DNA of 64,000 nt from Rheinheimera sediminis (GTDB taxonomy: Bacteria; Pseudomonadota; Gammaproteobacteria; Enterobacterales; Alteromonadaceae), in assembly GCF_004005375.1 (NCBI RefSeq), contig NZ_RZUF01000001.1, positions 181,700 to 245,699 of the forward strand. Reading direction: 5' to 3'. Under the pieces are notes generated by a model, which made no database searches, had not been told where the DNA came from, and saw nothing but the letters and a program-made list of their open reading frames with translations. The position numbers and the translations under genes were made by a program. Positions 48,156 through 56,126 of this stretch are shown here, in pieces (positions within the stretch are counted from its first letter, which is position 1; every line of letters begins with the position of its first letter).

Positions 48156-50153
48156 ATGGAAAAGAAATCAGTGAACCAGATAACCATAGATAGCGCCTTA
48201 AGTGCCCAACCCAAAGGGGCTGTACCCGCTGCTGTGCTGGTGGAAGAACACAACTATCAGGCGCTGTTAAATATTGGCAAAGATGGCATAGGCCAGTTAA
48301 AGCTACAGACTCCTGCTGGTCTGGTGCTGATTCAGGATGCCAAACTGAATTTACCGGCCTTGCAAGGTCAGCTCATGGTGCAATTGACTCAGGCCTTGTC
48401 AGGCCAGCTGCAGTTAAAGCTCAGTCAGAACGGCCCTCAGCCTATGCCGGTGCAGTTAACCCAGCCGCAATTGCAACAGTTAGTGACACAACTCAGTGCG
48501 CAGATGTCGGCACAGCCCAGCGCCCAACTCAGTACTCAACTCACCACTCAACTTAACACGCCATTGGCAGCCCAGCTGCACACCCAGCCAAGCACTAACC
48601 TGGCCAAAGTTGTACAAATACAAGTACAAATTCAGCGTCAGGATCAGCAACTGATTTTGCAGTTGGGACAAAACAAAGTGCAATTCCCTTTACCTGCCGC
48701 CTTACAAAGCTTGCCGCCAAGCCAATGGCTGGAGGCTAAACTGCAGTTAAAAGCCGGGCAATTAAGCCTGGTGTTGCCAAAAGCCGCCTTGCTACCAGCT
48801 TCGGCTGATACCAGTCAGGGCAAAAACTCTGGCCCATTATCCGCAAAAGCGCCTGAGTTGCTAACTGTTGCGCTGAAAAGCGAAGCCACATCAGGCCAGA
48901 TAAAAACTCAACTGCAGACTGCTGTATCGGCACAGACCGCAGCGCCGACTGCAGCACCGACAAAAACACCAGCAGCTGGCTCAGCTCAGCAGCACACTAG
49001 TATTCCGTTATCTGCTGCAGTGCAGCAACGGGTTTTGCCTTTGGTATTGCCACAGCTGACCAACGCCGCATCTGGCACTGTATTGAGTTTAAACGAGCTA
49101 AAACAGTTGCCGATACCGCTGGCGATGAAACAACAACTGGCCGATCCTCAGTATCAGTTGCAACTCACACCGCAAGGCCAGTTACAACTGAAAGCTATCC
49201 CAGAGCAAAAAACTATAGTGATTGAAGCGCAACCTAAAGTGTTGCAGCTGCAAAGCTCTAAAACAGCACCAAGCCTGACTGTGTCAGGCTCAGTCGAAGC
49301 AACTAAATTTATAAAACCGCACATTGAGCCCGCTGTGCTGAATCAGGCATGGCGGCAATTATTGCCTATGCTCAATCCACAGTGGGAAAATCTGGCTGAA
49401 ACGCCCGAATTACCGGAGGCAGTCAAAGCTATTTTACAACTGGTGCGGCAAAGTCAGCCTGATGCCAGTAAGATGACCCATCTGGCTCAACTGCCAGCCC
49501 AACTGCAGGCTTTGTTACAGTTTAATCCGCTGCAAAACGTCGCTCTGCCGCAAACTGCAGCTGGCACCTTAGCTGTCGCTATTCAGTTATTATTAGGCCG
49601 TTTGGGGCAAAGTTTGCCGCAAAACGAGAAAGGCCCAAACAAAGATCACAAACTGAAAGAATTTGTTGCACAGCTCGATCAAACTCAAAGCAGCCAGTTG
49701 CTAAAGCAGTTATCCAGCCAAAGCTCGTCACTGCAACAAGCCCAGTTAGCGACACTTGAACAACAAAGCAAAGATCCGTTGCAGCAGATTTTCTTAACCT
49801 TGCCGATCCAGAATCAGCAGGTATCTGACTTTTGCCAAATCGCTATTACTCAGCAAGAAGAAGAACAGGAAAAAGGCAAAGGCAAATCTGTGGCCTGGCA
49901 GTTATCGATGAAGTTTGATTTAAAACAGCTGGGGCAATTGTTGGCGATCAGCAAGTTATCTGGCTCGTCCTTGTCGTTGCAGTTGTATACCGACACCACA
50001 ATGCTGAAGTTATTAGCCGAAAAATACCTGCCGCTGTTAAAGGACAGATGCAAAATTCAGGGTATAGAAGTCACAGAAGCCCATTGTCAGTTGGGTAAAA
50101 TCCCAGAGAGTTTAATGCCTAAAACCACCAGCTTGCTGGCGATTCGGGTGTAG
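48156..50153 (+). CDS. FliK-like hook-length-control domain protein, Gln-rich
   Basis: 665 aa, very rich in Gln, Leu, Ala and Pro, with Gln-rich repeats (residues 105-150, SAQ/TQL periodicity). The C-terminal 90 residues (about 570-660, VAWQLSMKFDLKQLGQLLA to CKIQGIEVTEAHCQLG) resemble the FliK C-terminal hook-length domain. In flagellar export, FliK tells FlhB to switch substrate. No flagellar genes are nearby, but an FlhB-C-like gene follows at 50710. It is divergent from ccmA across a 156-bp gap. The name is inferred from the domain; its cellular role is not established. Confidence 0.75.
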   Translation: MEKKSVNQITIDSALSAQPKGAVPAAVLVEEHNYQALLNIGKDGIGQLKLQTPAGLVLIQDAKLNLPALQGQLMVQLTQALSGQLQLKLSQNGPQPMPVQLTQPQLQQLVTQLSAQMSAQPSAQLSTQLTTQLNTPLAAQLHTQPSTNLAKVVQIQVQIQRQDQQLILQLGQNKVQFPLPAALQSLPPSQWLEAKLQLKAGQLSLVLPKAALLPASADTSQGKNSGPLSAKAPELLTVALKSEATSGQIKTQLQTAVSAQTAAPTAAPTKTPAAGSAQQHTSIPLSAAVQQRVLPLVLPQLTNAASGTVLSLNELKQLPIPLAMKQQLADPQYQLQLTPQGQLQLKAIPEQKTIVIEAQPKVLQLQSSKTAPSLTVSGSVEATKFIKPHIEPAVLNQAWRQLLPMLNPQWENLAETPELPEAVKAILQLVRQSQPDASKMTHLAQLPAQLQALLQFNPLQNVALPQTAAGTLAVAIQLLLGRLGQSLPQNEKGPNKDHKLKEFVAQLDQTQSSQLLKQLSSQSSSLQQAQLATLEQQSKDPLQQIFLTLPIQNQQVSDFCQIAITQQEEEQEKGKGKSVAWQLSMKFDLKQLGQLLAISKLSGSSLSLQLYTDTTMLKLLAEKYLPLLKDRCKIQGIEVTEAHCQLGKIPESLMPKTTSLLAIRV

Positions 50154-50698
50154 AGCGTGTTGACGTTTCAGGGTTATTTTTGCAGCAGTCTGGCCGGTTT
50201 TTATGCAAGGCAGCGCGAGTGCAGTGTAGTTAACCTGAACTCGGGATAAGCCGCGCCACTGAATAGGCATCTTTTAACGCCTCTCTGCGTTGCTCTGTCT
50301 AGCCATAGCTTGCTATGGCGTACGACAAAGCGCCTTGAGATCCATAAAAATCTGCGCATTCAGCCAGGAAATAGTGCAGCTTTTTAAAAACATACTTTTA
50401 CTTCTTTGATTTTATTGATTAAATCAACAAAGGTCGACACTCGTTATCCCGAGTTCAGGTTAGTTATTCTACATAAACGAGTGCTAACGCAGCAGAAAGG
50501 CCGGCCAGGCGCTGCCCTTCGGGTTCGTCTGGCGGCGCTTTGCTTCTTTGTTGCCTACATGGATGTAGGTAAGGGGCGTGAGCTGGAGCGGAAGCTTCAC
50601 TCGTCGCTCATTTAGAATAACTAAACTTCGCTCCTCGTTTCGCGTTCAAAGCGGCGCCAGAGCGAACAAAATTTAATCTCGATACGTTAACACGCTCT
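50152..50698. repeat. Outer inverted-repeat element between the FliK-like and FlhB-like genes
   Basis: The gap is framed by an 18-bp inverted repeat (AGAGCGTGTTGACGTTTC at 50152-50169 and its complement with two mismatches at 50681-50698). Its left end overlaps the stop of the FliK-like gene and its right end abuts the AGGA ribosome site of the next gene. A further internal inverted pair (GTTCG and GCGCTTTG blocks, about 20 bp) lies near 50520 and 50650. MITE copy B is inserted in it. Confidence 0.6.
50233..50460. mobile_element. MITE, full-length copy (copy B, 228 bp)
   Basis: Perfect 17-bp terminal inverted repeats (ACCTGAACTCGGGATAA) and a perfect 6-bp target duplication, TAGTTA, at 50227-50232 and 50461-50466. 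The central part contains GCCATAGC/GCTATGGC, as in copy C. No open reading frame of note lies inside, so it depends on a transposase in trans. Confidence 0.9.
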
Positions 50699-50709
50699 CT
50701 AGGATACAA

Positions 50710-51039
50710 ATGAAAGACCTGACTAAAACCCCTGATAGCATAGACATAGACGCCAGCGCAGTTGCTCTGGCTTATGATGGTAAAAATGCACCACAGATTG
50801 TGGCCAAAGGTCATGGCGAACTGGCGCAGGATATTATTGCCACCGCCAAAGAACATGGCGTTCTGGTGCATGAAGATGAAGAGCTGGTGAAGGTGCTGCA
50901 ACGTATTGAGCTGGGCACTGATATCCCCAAAGAGCTCTACATTATTATCGCCGAGCTCATCGCCTTTTCTTATGTGCTACAGGGCAAATTCCCAGACGAG
51001 TGGCACAATATCCACCAGCGTATCGATTTAAAAAGCTAA
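50710..51039 (+). CDS. FlhB C-terminal-domain-like protein
   Basis: 109 aa. It matches the cytoplasmic domain of FlhB/EscU-type export proteins (AVALAYDGKNAPQIVAKGHGELAQDIIATAKEHGV, then ELVKVLQRIELGTDIPKELY) but lacks the membrane part and the NPTH autocleavage motif that precede this region. Such stand-alone forms (FhlB-like) are known. It probably belongs with the upstream FliK-like gene. AGGA lies 5 nt before the ATG. Its last bases overlap the convergent gene by 4 bp. Confidence 0.82.
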   Translation: MKDLTKTPDSIDIDASAVALAYDGKNAPQIVAKGHGELAQDIIATAKEHGVLVHEDEELVKVLQRIELGTDIPKELYIIIAELIAFSYVLQGKFPDEWHNIHQRIDLKS

Positions 51040-51323
51040 GTTTCTTGTTTATCACTGACCAGCATAGTACGGCTGGCCGACACCGCAGGGTGTGAGATCT
51101 GCACTTTGATATCACTGATCAGCGTATGCAGTTCTGCTTGCACTATGGACTCTTTCATCTCCAGCTGAAATTCCAGACAAGCATGCCCATGCCACTGAGT
51201 CACGCCTGACAAATGCCAGTCAGCAAGCTTTGGATGTTGCAGGGTGTGACCACAATCCCGTGCGACTTCGTCTAAATCGGCATCATCGTCCGATAAATCC
51301 ACTTCAAGGTATAAATACAACAT
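51036..51323 (-). CDS. Hypothetical small acidic protein
   Basis: 95 aa, not recognised. It begins MLYLYLEVDLSDDDADLDEVARDCGHTLQHPKL and is acidic at first, with several His residues (WHLSGVTQWHGHACLEF). No signal peptide or membrane helix. The start at 51323 is favoured by AAGGA at the best spacing; an ATG 3 bp earlier and a TTG 6 bp earlier are alternatives. It converges on the FlhB-like gene. Confidence 0.6.
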   Translation of the reverse strand: MLYLYLEVDLSDDDADLDEVARDCGHTLQHPKLADWHLSGVTQWHGHACLEFQLEMKESIVQAELHTLISDIKVQISHPAVSASRTMLVSDKQET

Positions 51324-51361
51324 CATCAATTCCTTATTCTACCCATGGTTGGGGTCACATG

Positions 51362-51419
51362 GTTGGGGTCAGGCCTTGAATGTTGAATTTTAATTCAACA
51401 TTCAAGGCCTGACCCCAAC
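51362..51419. repeat. TGGGG-ended palindrome, copy 3
   Basis: 58 bp with perfect 28-bp arms (outer GTTGGGGTCAGGCCTTGAA) around a 2-bp centre, starting 4 bp past the racemase stop. A partial, direct extra GGTTGGGGTCA lies just before it at 51349. The arms are identical to those of the copy at 52566. Confidence 0.9.
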
Positions 51420-51423
51420 AGAT

Positions 51424-52128
51424 TTACAGCGAAAACGGGGATAACGCATAGTCGGCGGCCTTTTGCGCATGCAAAGCCGTGGTATCAAATAACGGCACAG
51501 CGCAATCTTCGCTACTTACCAATAAAGCTATTTCAGTGCAGCCTAAAATAATAGCTTCTGCGCCTTGTGTCACCAAATCCGCCATGATCTGTTGATATTG
51601 CTGGCGTGACTCCGGCTTCACTATGCCGAGGCATAATTCCTGATAAATCACCTGATGCACCAGCTTCCTGCCCTCTTCATCCGGCACCAATACTTCTAAA
51701 CCATAAAGCTCCGTCAGGCGTTTTTTATAAAAATCCTGCTCCATGGTAAAACGTGTGCCTAATAAAGCGACTTTGTGAAACCCAGCCTGCTGTATAGCTT
51801 CGGCCGTCGCATCAGCAATATGCAACAGTGGAATAGTCACAGCAGTTTCAATAACGGCGGCAACCTTGTGCATGGTATTAGTACAAAGCACTAAGCAATC
51901 AGCACCAGCTGTCTGTAACTTGAGCGCGGCATAGGCCAACAACTCACCAGCTTTGTGCCAGTCGCCACTGCGCTGCAGCTGTTCAATTTCAGCAAAATCC
52001 ACACTGTACAAAATGATTTTGGCACTGTGCAAACCACCCATCTGGTGTTTAATGCACTGGTTGATCTGACGGTAATAGGGAATAGTAGACTCCCAGCTCA
52101 TGCCGCCTAATAACCCTATGGTTTTCAT
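51424..52128 (-). CDS. Aspartate/glutamate racemase-family protein (YgeA-like)
   Basis: PLP-independent racemase family (234 aa), which uses two Cys as acid and base. Both are present: CTNTMHK near residue 83 and GCTEI near residue 196. The N-terminal GLLGGMSWESTIPYYRQIN is the family signature. It resembles E. coli YgeA, a broad amino acid racemase; the substrate is not readable here. It lies between two palindromes with identical arms. Confidence 0.88.
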   Translation of the reverse strand: MKTIGLLGGMSWESTIPYYRQINQCIKHQMGGLHSAKIILYSVDFAEIEQLQRSGDWHKAGELLAYAALKLQTAGADCLVLCTNTMHKVAAVIETAVTIPLLHIADATAEAIQQAGFHKVALLGTRFTMEQDFYKKRLTELYGLEVLVPDEEGRKLVHQVIYQELCLGIVKPESRQQYQQIMADLVTQGAEAIILGCTEIALLVSSEDCAVPLFDTTALHAQKAADYALSPFSL

Positions 52129-52190
52129 TGATATTTCTCTAAGGGGATGATGAAGTTACAGTACCAAGGCTGGCATATATAAACAACAAA

Positions 52191-52213
52191 ACCCGTTGAT
52201 GGGAGCAACGGGT
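52191..52213. terminator. Terminator between the 52244 gene and the racemase
   Basis: 8-bp arms ACCCGTTG/CAACGGGT with a 7-nt loop and A/T runs outside. It ends the small minus-strand gene at 52244 before the racemase start. Confidence 0.75.
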
Positions 52214-52243
52214 TTTTATCCAAACAGGGCTGCTATCACAAGC

Positions 52244-52438
52244 TTAGTAATACACATCCGCTTTCTGATGCAACTGAGGTTCATCCTGCAAATCGTCAAA
52301 AGATACGGCTATATGCTGATCTTTATTCTCTCTATCCGACAAATACACAGCTCTATCCTGAGCATCAATCCAACTCACCACGCCTATACCCTTTTTAGTC
52401 TGACACACCATACCTAATTTCAGCTCAAGTACATTCAT
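52244..52438 (-). CDS. Hypothetical 64-aa protein
   Basis: Not recognised. MNVLELKLGMVCQTKKGIGVVSWIDAQDRAVYLSDRE reads as a small beta-rich protein. The start is well supported by GAGGAG 7 nt upstream of the ATG. It has its own terminator at 52191, and TAYLSDRE-type charged residues are evenly spread. It forms a one-gene unit upstream of the racemase. Confidence 0.65.
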   Translation of the reverse strand: MNVLELKLGMVCQTKKGIGVVSWIDAQDRAVYLSDRENKDQHIAVSFDDLQDEPQLHQKADVYY

Positions 52439-52565
52439 CGCAGTTCTCCTCAGGCATTTTTATTTCATTCAGATACCAAGTTAGACGCTCAAAAACGTCA
52501 TTTTGATGTCCGACCAGCTAAATTAATGCTAACTGAATGAATTTGATGAGAATTTAGGTGGGGTT

Positions 52566-52625
52566 GGTTGGGGTCAGGCCTTGAATGTTGAATTAAAATT
52601 CAACATTCAAGGCCTGACCCCAACC
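52566..52625. repeat. TGGGG-ended palindrome, copy 4
   Basis: 60 bp with perfect 29-bp arms around AA, starting 6 bp past the rluB stop. Apart from the central bases it matches the copy at 51362 exactly. Confidence 0.9.
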
Positions 52626-52631
52626 AAAAGC

Positions 52632-53573
52632 TTAGATGCGGGTGCGTTTTTTCTGCGTTTGTTTTGGTTTTTTCGCTTTGGCTTTTTCGGCCGCAGCTGC
52701 TTTTTCTGCTTTCACTACTTCAGGCTTCACACCCGACTGCACCATGATTTGATGCTTGCGCACTGCACGCTTGATGCCTGCCATACGACGGCGACGCTCA
52801 TCACGGTCTTCTGGTTTCATTAAACTTTCGGTCTCAGCCGATAAATGCACCAGCTTACGTAAGTAGTTCACATCTTCCAGCGGATATTCGGCATAACCAC
52901 CAGCAGGTAAATGCTTAGGCAGTAACAAATCACCGTAACGGATACGAATTAAGCGGCTCACCACAGCGCCCTGCGATTCCCACATACGGCGAACTTCACG
53001 GTTACGGCCTTCTGTCAGCACCACGTGGAACCAGCGGTTAATGCCTTCGCCGCCCATAGCTTTGATCTTCTTGAAGTTGGCTTTACCGTCTTCCAGCTCC
53101 ACGCCTATGCGCAGCTTCTGGATCATTGCATCGTTCACATCACCAAATACCCGCACCGCATATTCACGTTCTACTTCAAACTTTGGATGCATTAAACGGT
53201 TGGCCATTTCACCATCTGTAGTGAACAGTAATAAACCGCTGGTATTGATATCTAAACGGCCAATGGCAATCCAGCGCGAGTCTTTAATTTTTGGCAAGCG
53301 GTCAAATACAGTAGGACGACCTTCAGGGTCGATACGCGAACAAATTTCGCCCTCAGGTTTGTGATAGGCAATAACACGGCAAACTTGCTCAGCTTCTGCT
53401 GCAATTTTAACCGGATGGCCATCGACCCGCACTTGTTGATTGGCATTAATGCGGTCGCCTAATGTCGCCACTTTGCCATCCACGGTCACACGTCCAGCAC
53501 TGATGTATTCTTCCATCTCGCGGCGGGATCCAACACCGGATCGCGCCAGCACTTTCTGTAGTTTTTCACTCAT
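52632..53573 (-). CDS. rluB: 23S rRNA pseudouridine(2605) synthase RluB
   Basis: Makes pseudouridine 2605 in 23S rRNA. 313 aa: S4 RNA-binding domain (residues 1-60, [23 protein letters not shown]), the RsuA-type catalytic domain with Asp in [26 protein letters not shown], and a long basic tail rich in Lys and Ala. It is the last gene of the rnm-yciO-scpA-scpB-rluB run, 3 bp after scpB. Confidence 0.94.
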   Translation of the reverse strand: MSEKLQKVLARSGVGSRREMEEYISAGRVTVDGKVATLGDRINANQQVRVDGHPVKIAAEAEQVCRVIAYHKPEGEICSRIDPEGRPTVFDRLPKIKDSRWIAIGRLDINTSGLLLFTTDGEMANRLMHPKFEVEREYAVRVFGDVNDAMIQKLRIGVELEDGKANFKKIKAMGGEGINRWFHVVLTEGRNREVRRMWESQGAVVSRLIRIRYGDLLLPKHLPAGGYAEYPLEDVNYLRKLVHLSAETESLMKPEDRDERRRRMAGIKRAVRKHQIMVQSGVKPEVVKAEKAAAAEKAKAKKPKQTQKKRTRI

Positions 53574-53576
53574 GAT

Positions 53577-54158
53577 TTAATGTATCTCTTCAGTCATTGA
53601 GACTGGGTTAAAAAAATCCGGCGTTGCTTGAAACTCAGCCAGAGCAGGTAAATCGCTTAAATCCTTTAAGCCAAAATAATCTAAAAATATCGCTGTTGTG
53701 GCATACAAACCAGGACGGCCCGGTACTTCTTTATGCCCTACCACTTTAACCCAACCCCGGTCGAGCAAAGTACGCATAATCTGACTGCTGACCGTCACGC
53801 CCCGCACCTCTTCAATTTCACCGCGGGTGATTGGCTGACGATAGGCAATAAGCGCCAAAGTTTCCAGCACAGCACGGGAATAACGCGGTGAACGTTCTGG
53901 CCAGAGTAAAGCAAGGTATTCACTTAAATCAGCACGGGTTTGAAAGCGAAAACCTGAGGCGGTTTCAATCAGCTGAATACCCCGGCCTAAATAATCCTGT
54001 TGCAACTGCGCTAAAGCCTGCTGCAAACGTTTTCGGGTTAACTCAAAACTTTCCAGCACAGTGCTTTGCAAGTCATTCACAGACAAAGGTTTATCAGAGG
54101 CAAAAATAGCGGCTTCGACTAACTGCAGCAGTTGTTGCTCGTTAATTTTTTTCGCCAT
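53577..54158 (-). CDS. scpB: Segregation and condensation protein B
   Basis: 193-aa partner of ScpA in the SMC condensin complex. Two winged-helix domains: residues about 8-85 and 90-160 (AVLETLALIAYRQPITRGEIEEVRGV, GRPGLYATTAIFLDYFGL), the standard signatures. It is separated from scpA by 421 bp of tandem repeats, where the two normally adjoin or overlap. Confidence 0.95.
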   Translation of the reverse strand: MAKKINEQQLLQLVEAAIFASDKPLSVNDLQSTVLESFELTRKRLQQALAQLQQDYLGRGIQLIETASGFRFQTRADLSEYLALLWPERSPRYSRAVLETLALIAYRQPITRGEIEEVRGVTVSSQIMRTLLDRGWVKVVGHKEVPGRPGLYATTAIFLDYFGLKDLSDLPALAEFQATPDFFNPVSMTEEIH

Positions 54159-54199
54159 GCTCTTCCCTTTTATCTGTCAGACCGTTATCACAACCAATA

Positions 54200-54579
54200 G
54201 CCAAAACATCATTGCAGTTGCAGCGCGGCGACCTGTAGGGACGTGGTTTATCCGCGCCCGCCTCATCAAACAAAGATTGAGAATACAAAGTCAACGCCGC
54301 TGTAGCTTCAAATACGCCGGTTGTTATGCCCAAAATCATCGCAGCTGCAGCGCGGCGACCTGTAGGGGCGTGGTTTATCCGCGCCCGCCTCATCAAACCA
54401 AGATTGAGAATGCAAAGTCAACGCCGCTGTAGCTTCAAATACGCTGGTTATTATGCCCAAAGTAATTGCAGTTGCAGCGCGGCGACCTGTAGGGGCGTGG
54501 TTTATCCGCGCCCGCCTCATCAAACCAAGATTGAGAATGCAAAGTCAACAAAGCTGCGGCTTCAATTACGAAGGGCATA
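54200..54579 (-). repeat. Triplicated 127-bp repeat carrying a REP hairpin, between scpB and scpA
   Basis: Three tandem units with a period of 127 bp (GCGACCTGTAGGG at 54228, 54355 and 54482). Each unit has ATACCC-family outer parts (GTTGCAGCGCGGCGAC and AAGTCAACGCCGCTGTAGCT, reverse orientation) with the central hairpin replaced by a REP-like stem (GTAGGGGCGTGG...CCGCGCCCGCC). The array fills most of the 421-bp gap between the scpA stop and the scpB start. Confidence 0.88.
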
Positions 54580-55401
54580 TTATGCCAACTTGACGTGGAT
54601 CTGACCATAAGCTTCTACTTGTATGACTTGGATCAGCTTTTCCTTTACCAGCTCCAAAATAGCCAAAAAGCTAACCACCACCCCTTGTCTGCCTTCTGAT
54701 AATTCAAAACATTCAGCAAATTCAAGGTAGTCTGTGCAGCCACGCAGCAACTCCAAAATCTTACTCATGCGCTCACGGGTGGATAAATGCTCTTTTTTAA
54801 TCTGGTGATGCTGAAAATCTTTGGCGCGTTTAGCAATGTCTTTCAGTGCCAGCAAAATTTCCTGTAACGACACTTCAGGCAAAATCACATAGGGCTCAAA
54901 GTTATCGTCCAAGCCAGCTTTGGCCGGGAAATAATCCCGCTCCTGGCGTGGTAATAAATCCACGTCAGTGGCTGCTTTACGGATAATTTCGTATTCCTGC
55001 AAGCGCCGCACTAAATCAGCACGCGGATCCACTTCTTCGTCCGACTTATAATCATGCTGCGGCAATAATAAACGTGATTTAATTTCCGCCAGCATAGCGG
55101 CCATTAGCAAATACTCTGCTGCCAGTTCAAAGTTCATATCCTGCATTAAATCAATGTATTCCATGTACTGCAGGGTGATTTCGTTGATCGGCAAATCGAC
55201 AATATCAAAGCGGTGACGGCGAATTAAATACAGCAGAAAATCCAGCGGGCCTTCAAAACTTTCCAGCAATACCGACAAGGCTTCAGGCGGAATATACAAA
55301 TCTTCCGGCTTGTCCAGCACAGCCTCACCGCGCACAAAAGCCAGCGGCAAAGGCTGCTGTATCGTCAGGCTGGCAAAGCTGTCGGCTAAAGACTCAGACA
55401 T
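54580..55401 (-). CDS. scpA: Segregation and condensation protein A (kleisin)
   Basis: 273-aa kleisin that bridges the SMC heads. The N-terminal core is FEGPLDFLLYLIRRHRFDIVDLPINEITLQYMEYI, followed by AAEYLLMAAMLAEIKSRLLLP, the helical middle, and a C-terminal winged helix (VVSFLAILELVKEKLIQVIQ). The stop codon abuts the tandem repeat array. It is 35 bp downstream of yciO. Confidence 0.95.
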   Translation of the reverse strand: MSESLADSFASLTIQQPLPLAFVRGEAVLDKPEDLYIPPEALSVLLESFEGPLDFLLYLIRRHRFDIVDLPINEITLQYMEYIDLMQDMNFELAAEYLLMAAMLAEIKSRLLLPQHDYKSDEEVDPRADLVRRLQEYEIIRKAATDVDLLPRQERDYFPAKAGLDDNFEPYVILPEVSLQEILLALKDIAKRAKDFQHHQIKKEHLSTRERMSKILELLRGCTDYLEFAECFELSEGRQGVVVSFLAILELVKEKLIQVIQVEAYGQIHVKLA

Positions 55402-55436
55402 TACTGCTCAACCGGATTTCCAAGCCAAAGTAATTG

Positions 55437-56057
55437 TTAGACAAAAGCACTACTATCGCCCGCACCTTGACGGATAACTACTGGATTGTCTTCAGATAAA
55501 TCAATCACTGTGGTGTGGTTTTCTGCAATTACGCCACCGTGAATAATCAAATCCACCTGACGCTCTAACTGGTCGCGCATTTCTTCCGGATCAGATTCAG
55601 CAAAATCATTACCTGGCAATACCAAAGAACTCGACATCAAAGGCTCACCGAGCTCCTGCAACAGGTCCAGCGCAATTTTGTTTTGCGGAATACGTAAACC
55701 TACAGTCTTTTTCTTGTCATTGAGCAAACGTTTAGGAACTTCCTTGGTGCCTTTTAAAATAAAGGTATAAGCACCTGGCGTATGGTTTTTGATTAAGCGA
55801 AAGGCGCTATTCTCAACCTTGGCATAGACAGACAACTCAGAAAAGTCACGGCACATCAGGGTAAAGTGATGCTCTGTGCTCATCTGGCGAATTTGTAAAA
55901 TACGCTCAAGCGCTGCTTTATCGCCTATATGGCAACCCAAAGCATAACCAGAATCTGTAGGGTAAATCACCACCCCACCTTGCTTGATAATATGCACAGC
56001 CTGTTTAATTAAACGTTGCTGCGGATTTTCTGGGTGAACATAAAAAAACTGGCTCAT
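55437..56057 (-). CDS. yciO: YciO, Sua5/TsaC-fold protein
   Basis: YrdC-domain protein (206 aa, the length of E. coli YciO) related to the threonylcarbamoyl-AMP synthases. IKQGGVVIYPTDSGYALGCHIGDKAALERILQIRQM and DLIIHGGV are family blocks. The function of YciO in tRNA modification is not settled. The ATG at 56057 gives the usual N-terminus and has AAGAG 5 nt upstream; the longer frame is rejected. Confidence 0.9.
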   Translation of the reverse strand: MSQFFYVHPENPQQRLIKQAVHIIKQGGVVIYPTDSGYALGCHIGDKAALERILQIRQMSTEHHFTLMCRDFSELSVYAKVENSAFRLIKNHTPGAYTFILKGTKEVPKRLLNDKKKTVGLRIPQNKIALDLLQELGEPLMSSSLVLPGNDFAESDPEEMRDQLERQVDLIIHGGVIAENHTTVIDLSEDNPVVIRQGAGDSSAFV

Positions 56058-56126
56058 AAAACTCTTCTTATTGTCTGCACTTGTAACTAAAGCATAGTTA
56101 AGCAATAGCAATAAATTTGTTAAAAA

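Noticed and set aside
54200..54579. Possible CRISPR-like array
   Set aside because: The 127-bp units are repeated along their whole length, with no short repeats separated by unique spacers and no cas genes.
54142..54604. Several ORFs of 71-123 aa with repeated NHAPTGRR-type text
   Set aside because: They are translations of the tandem 127-bp repeat; their similarity to each other comes from the DNA repeat, not a protein.
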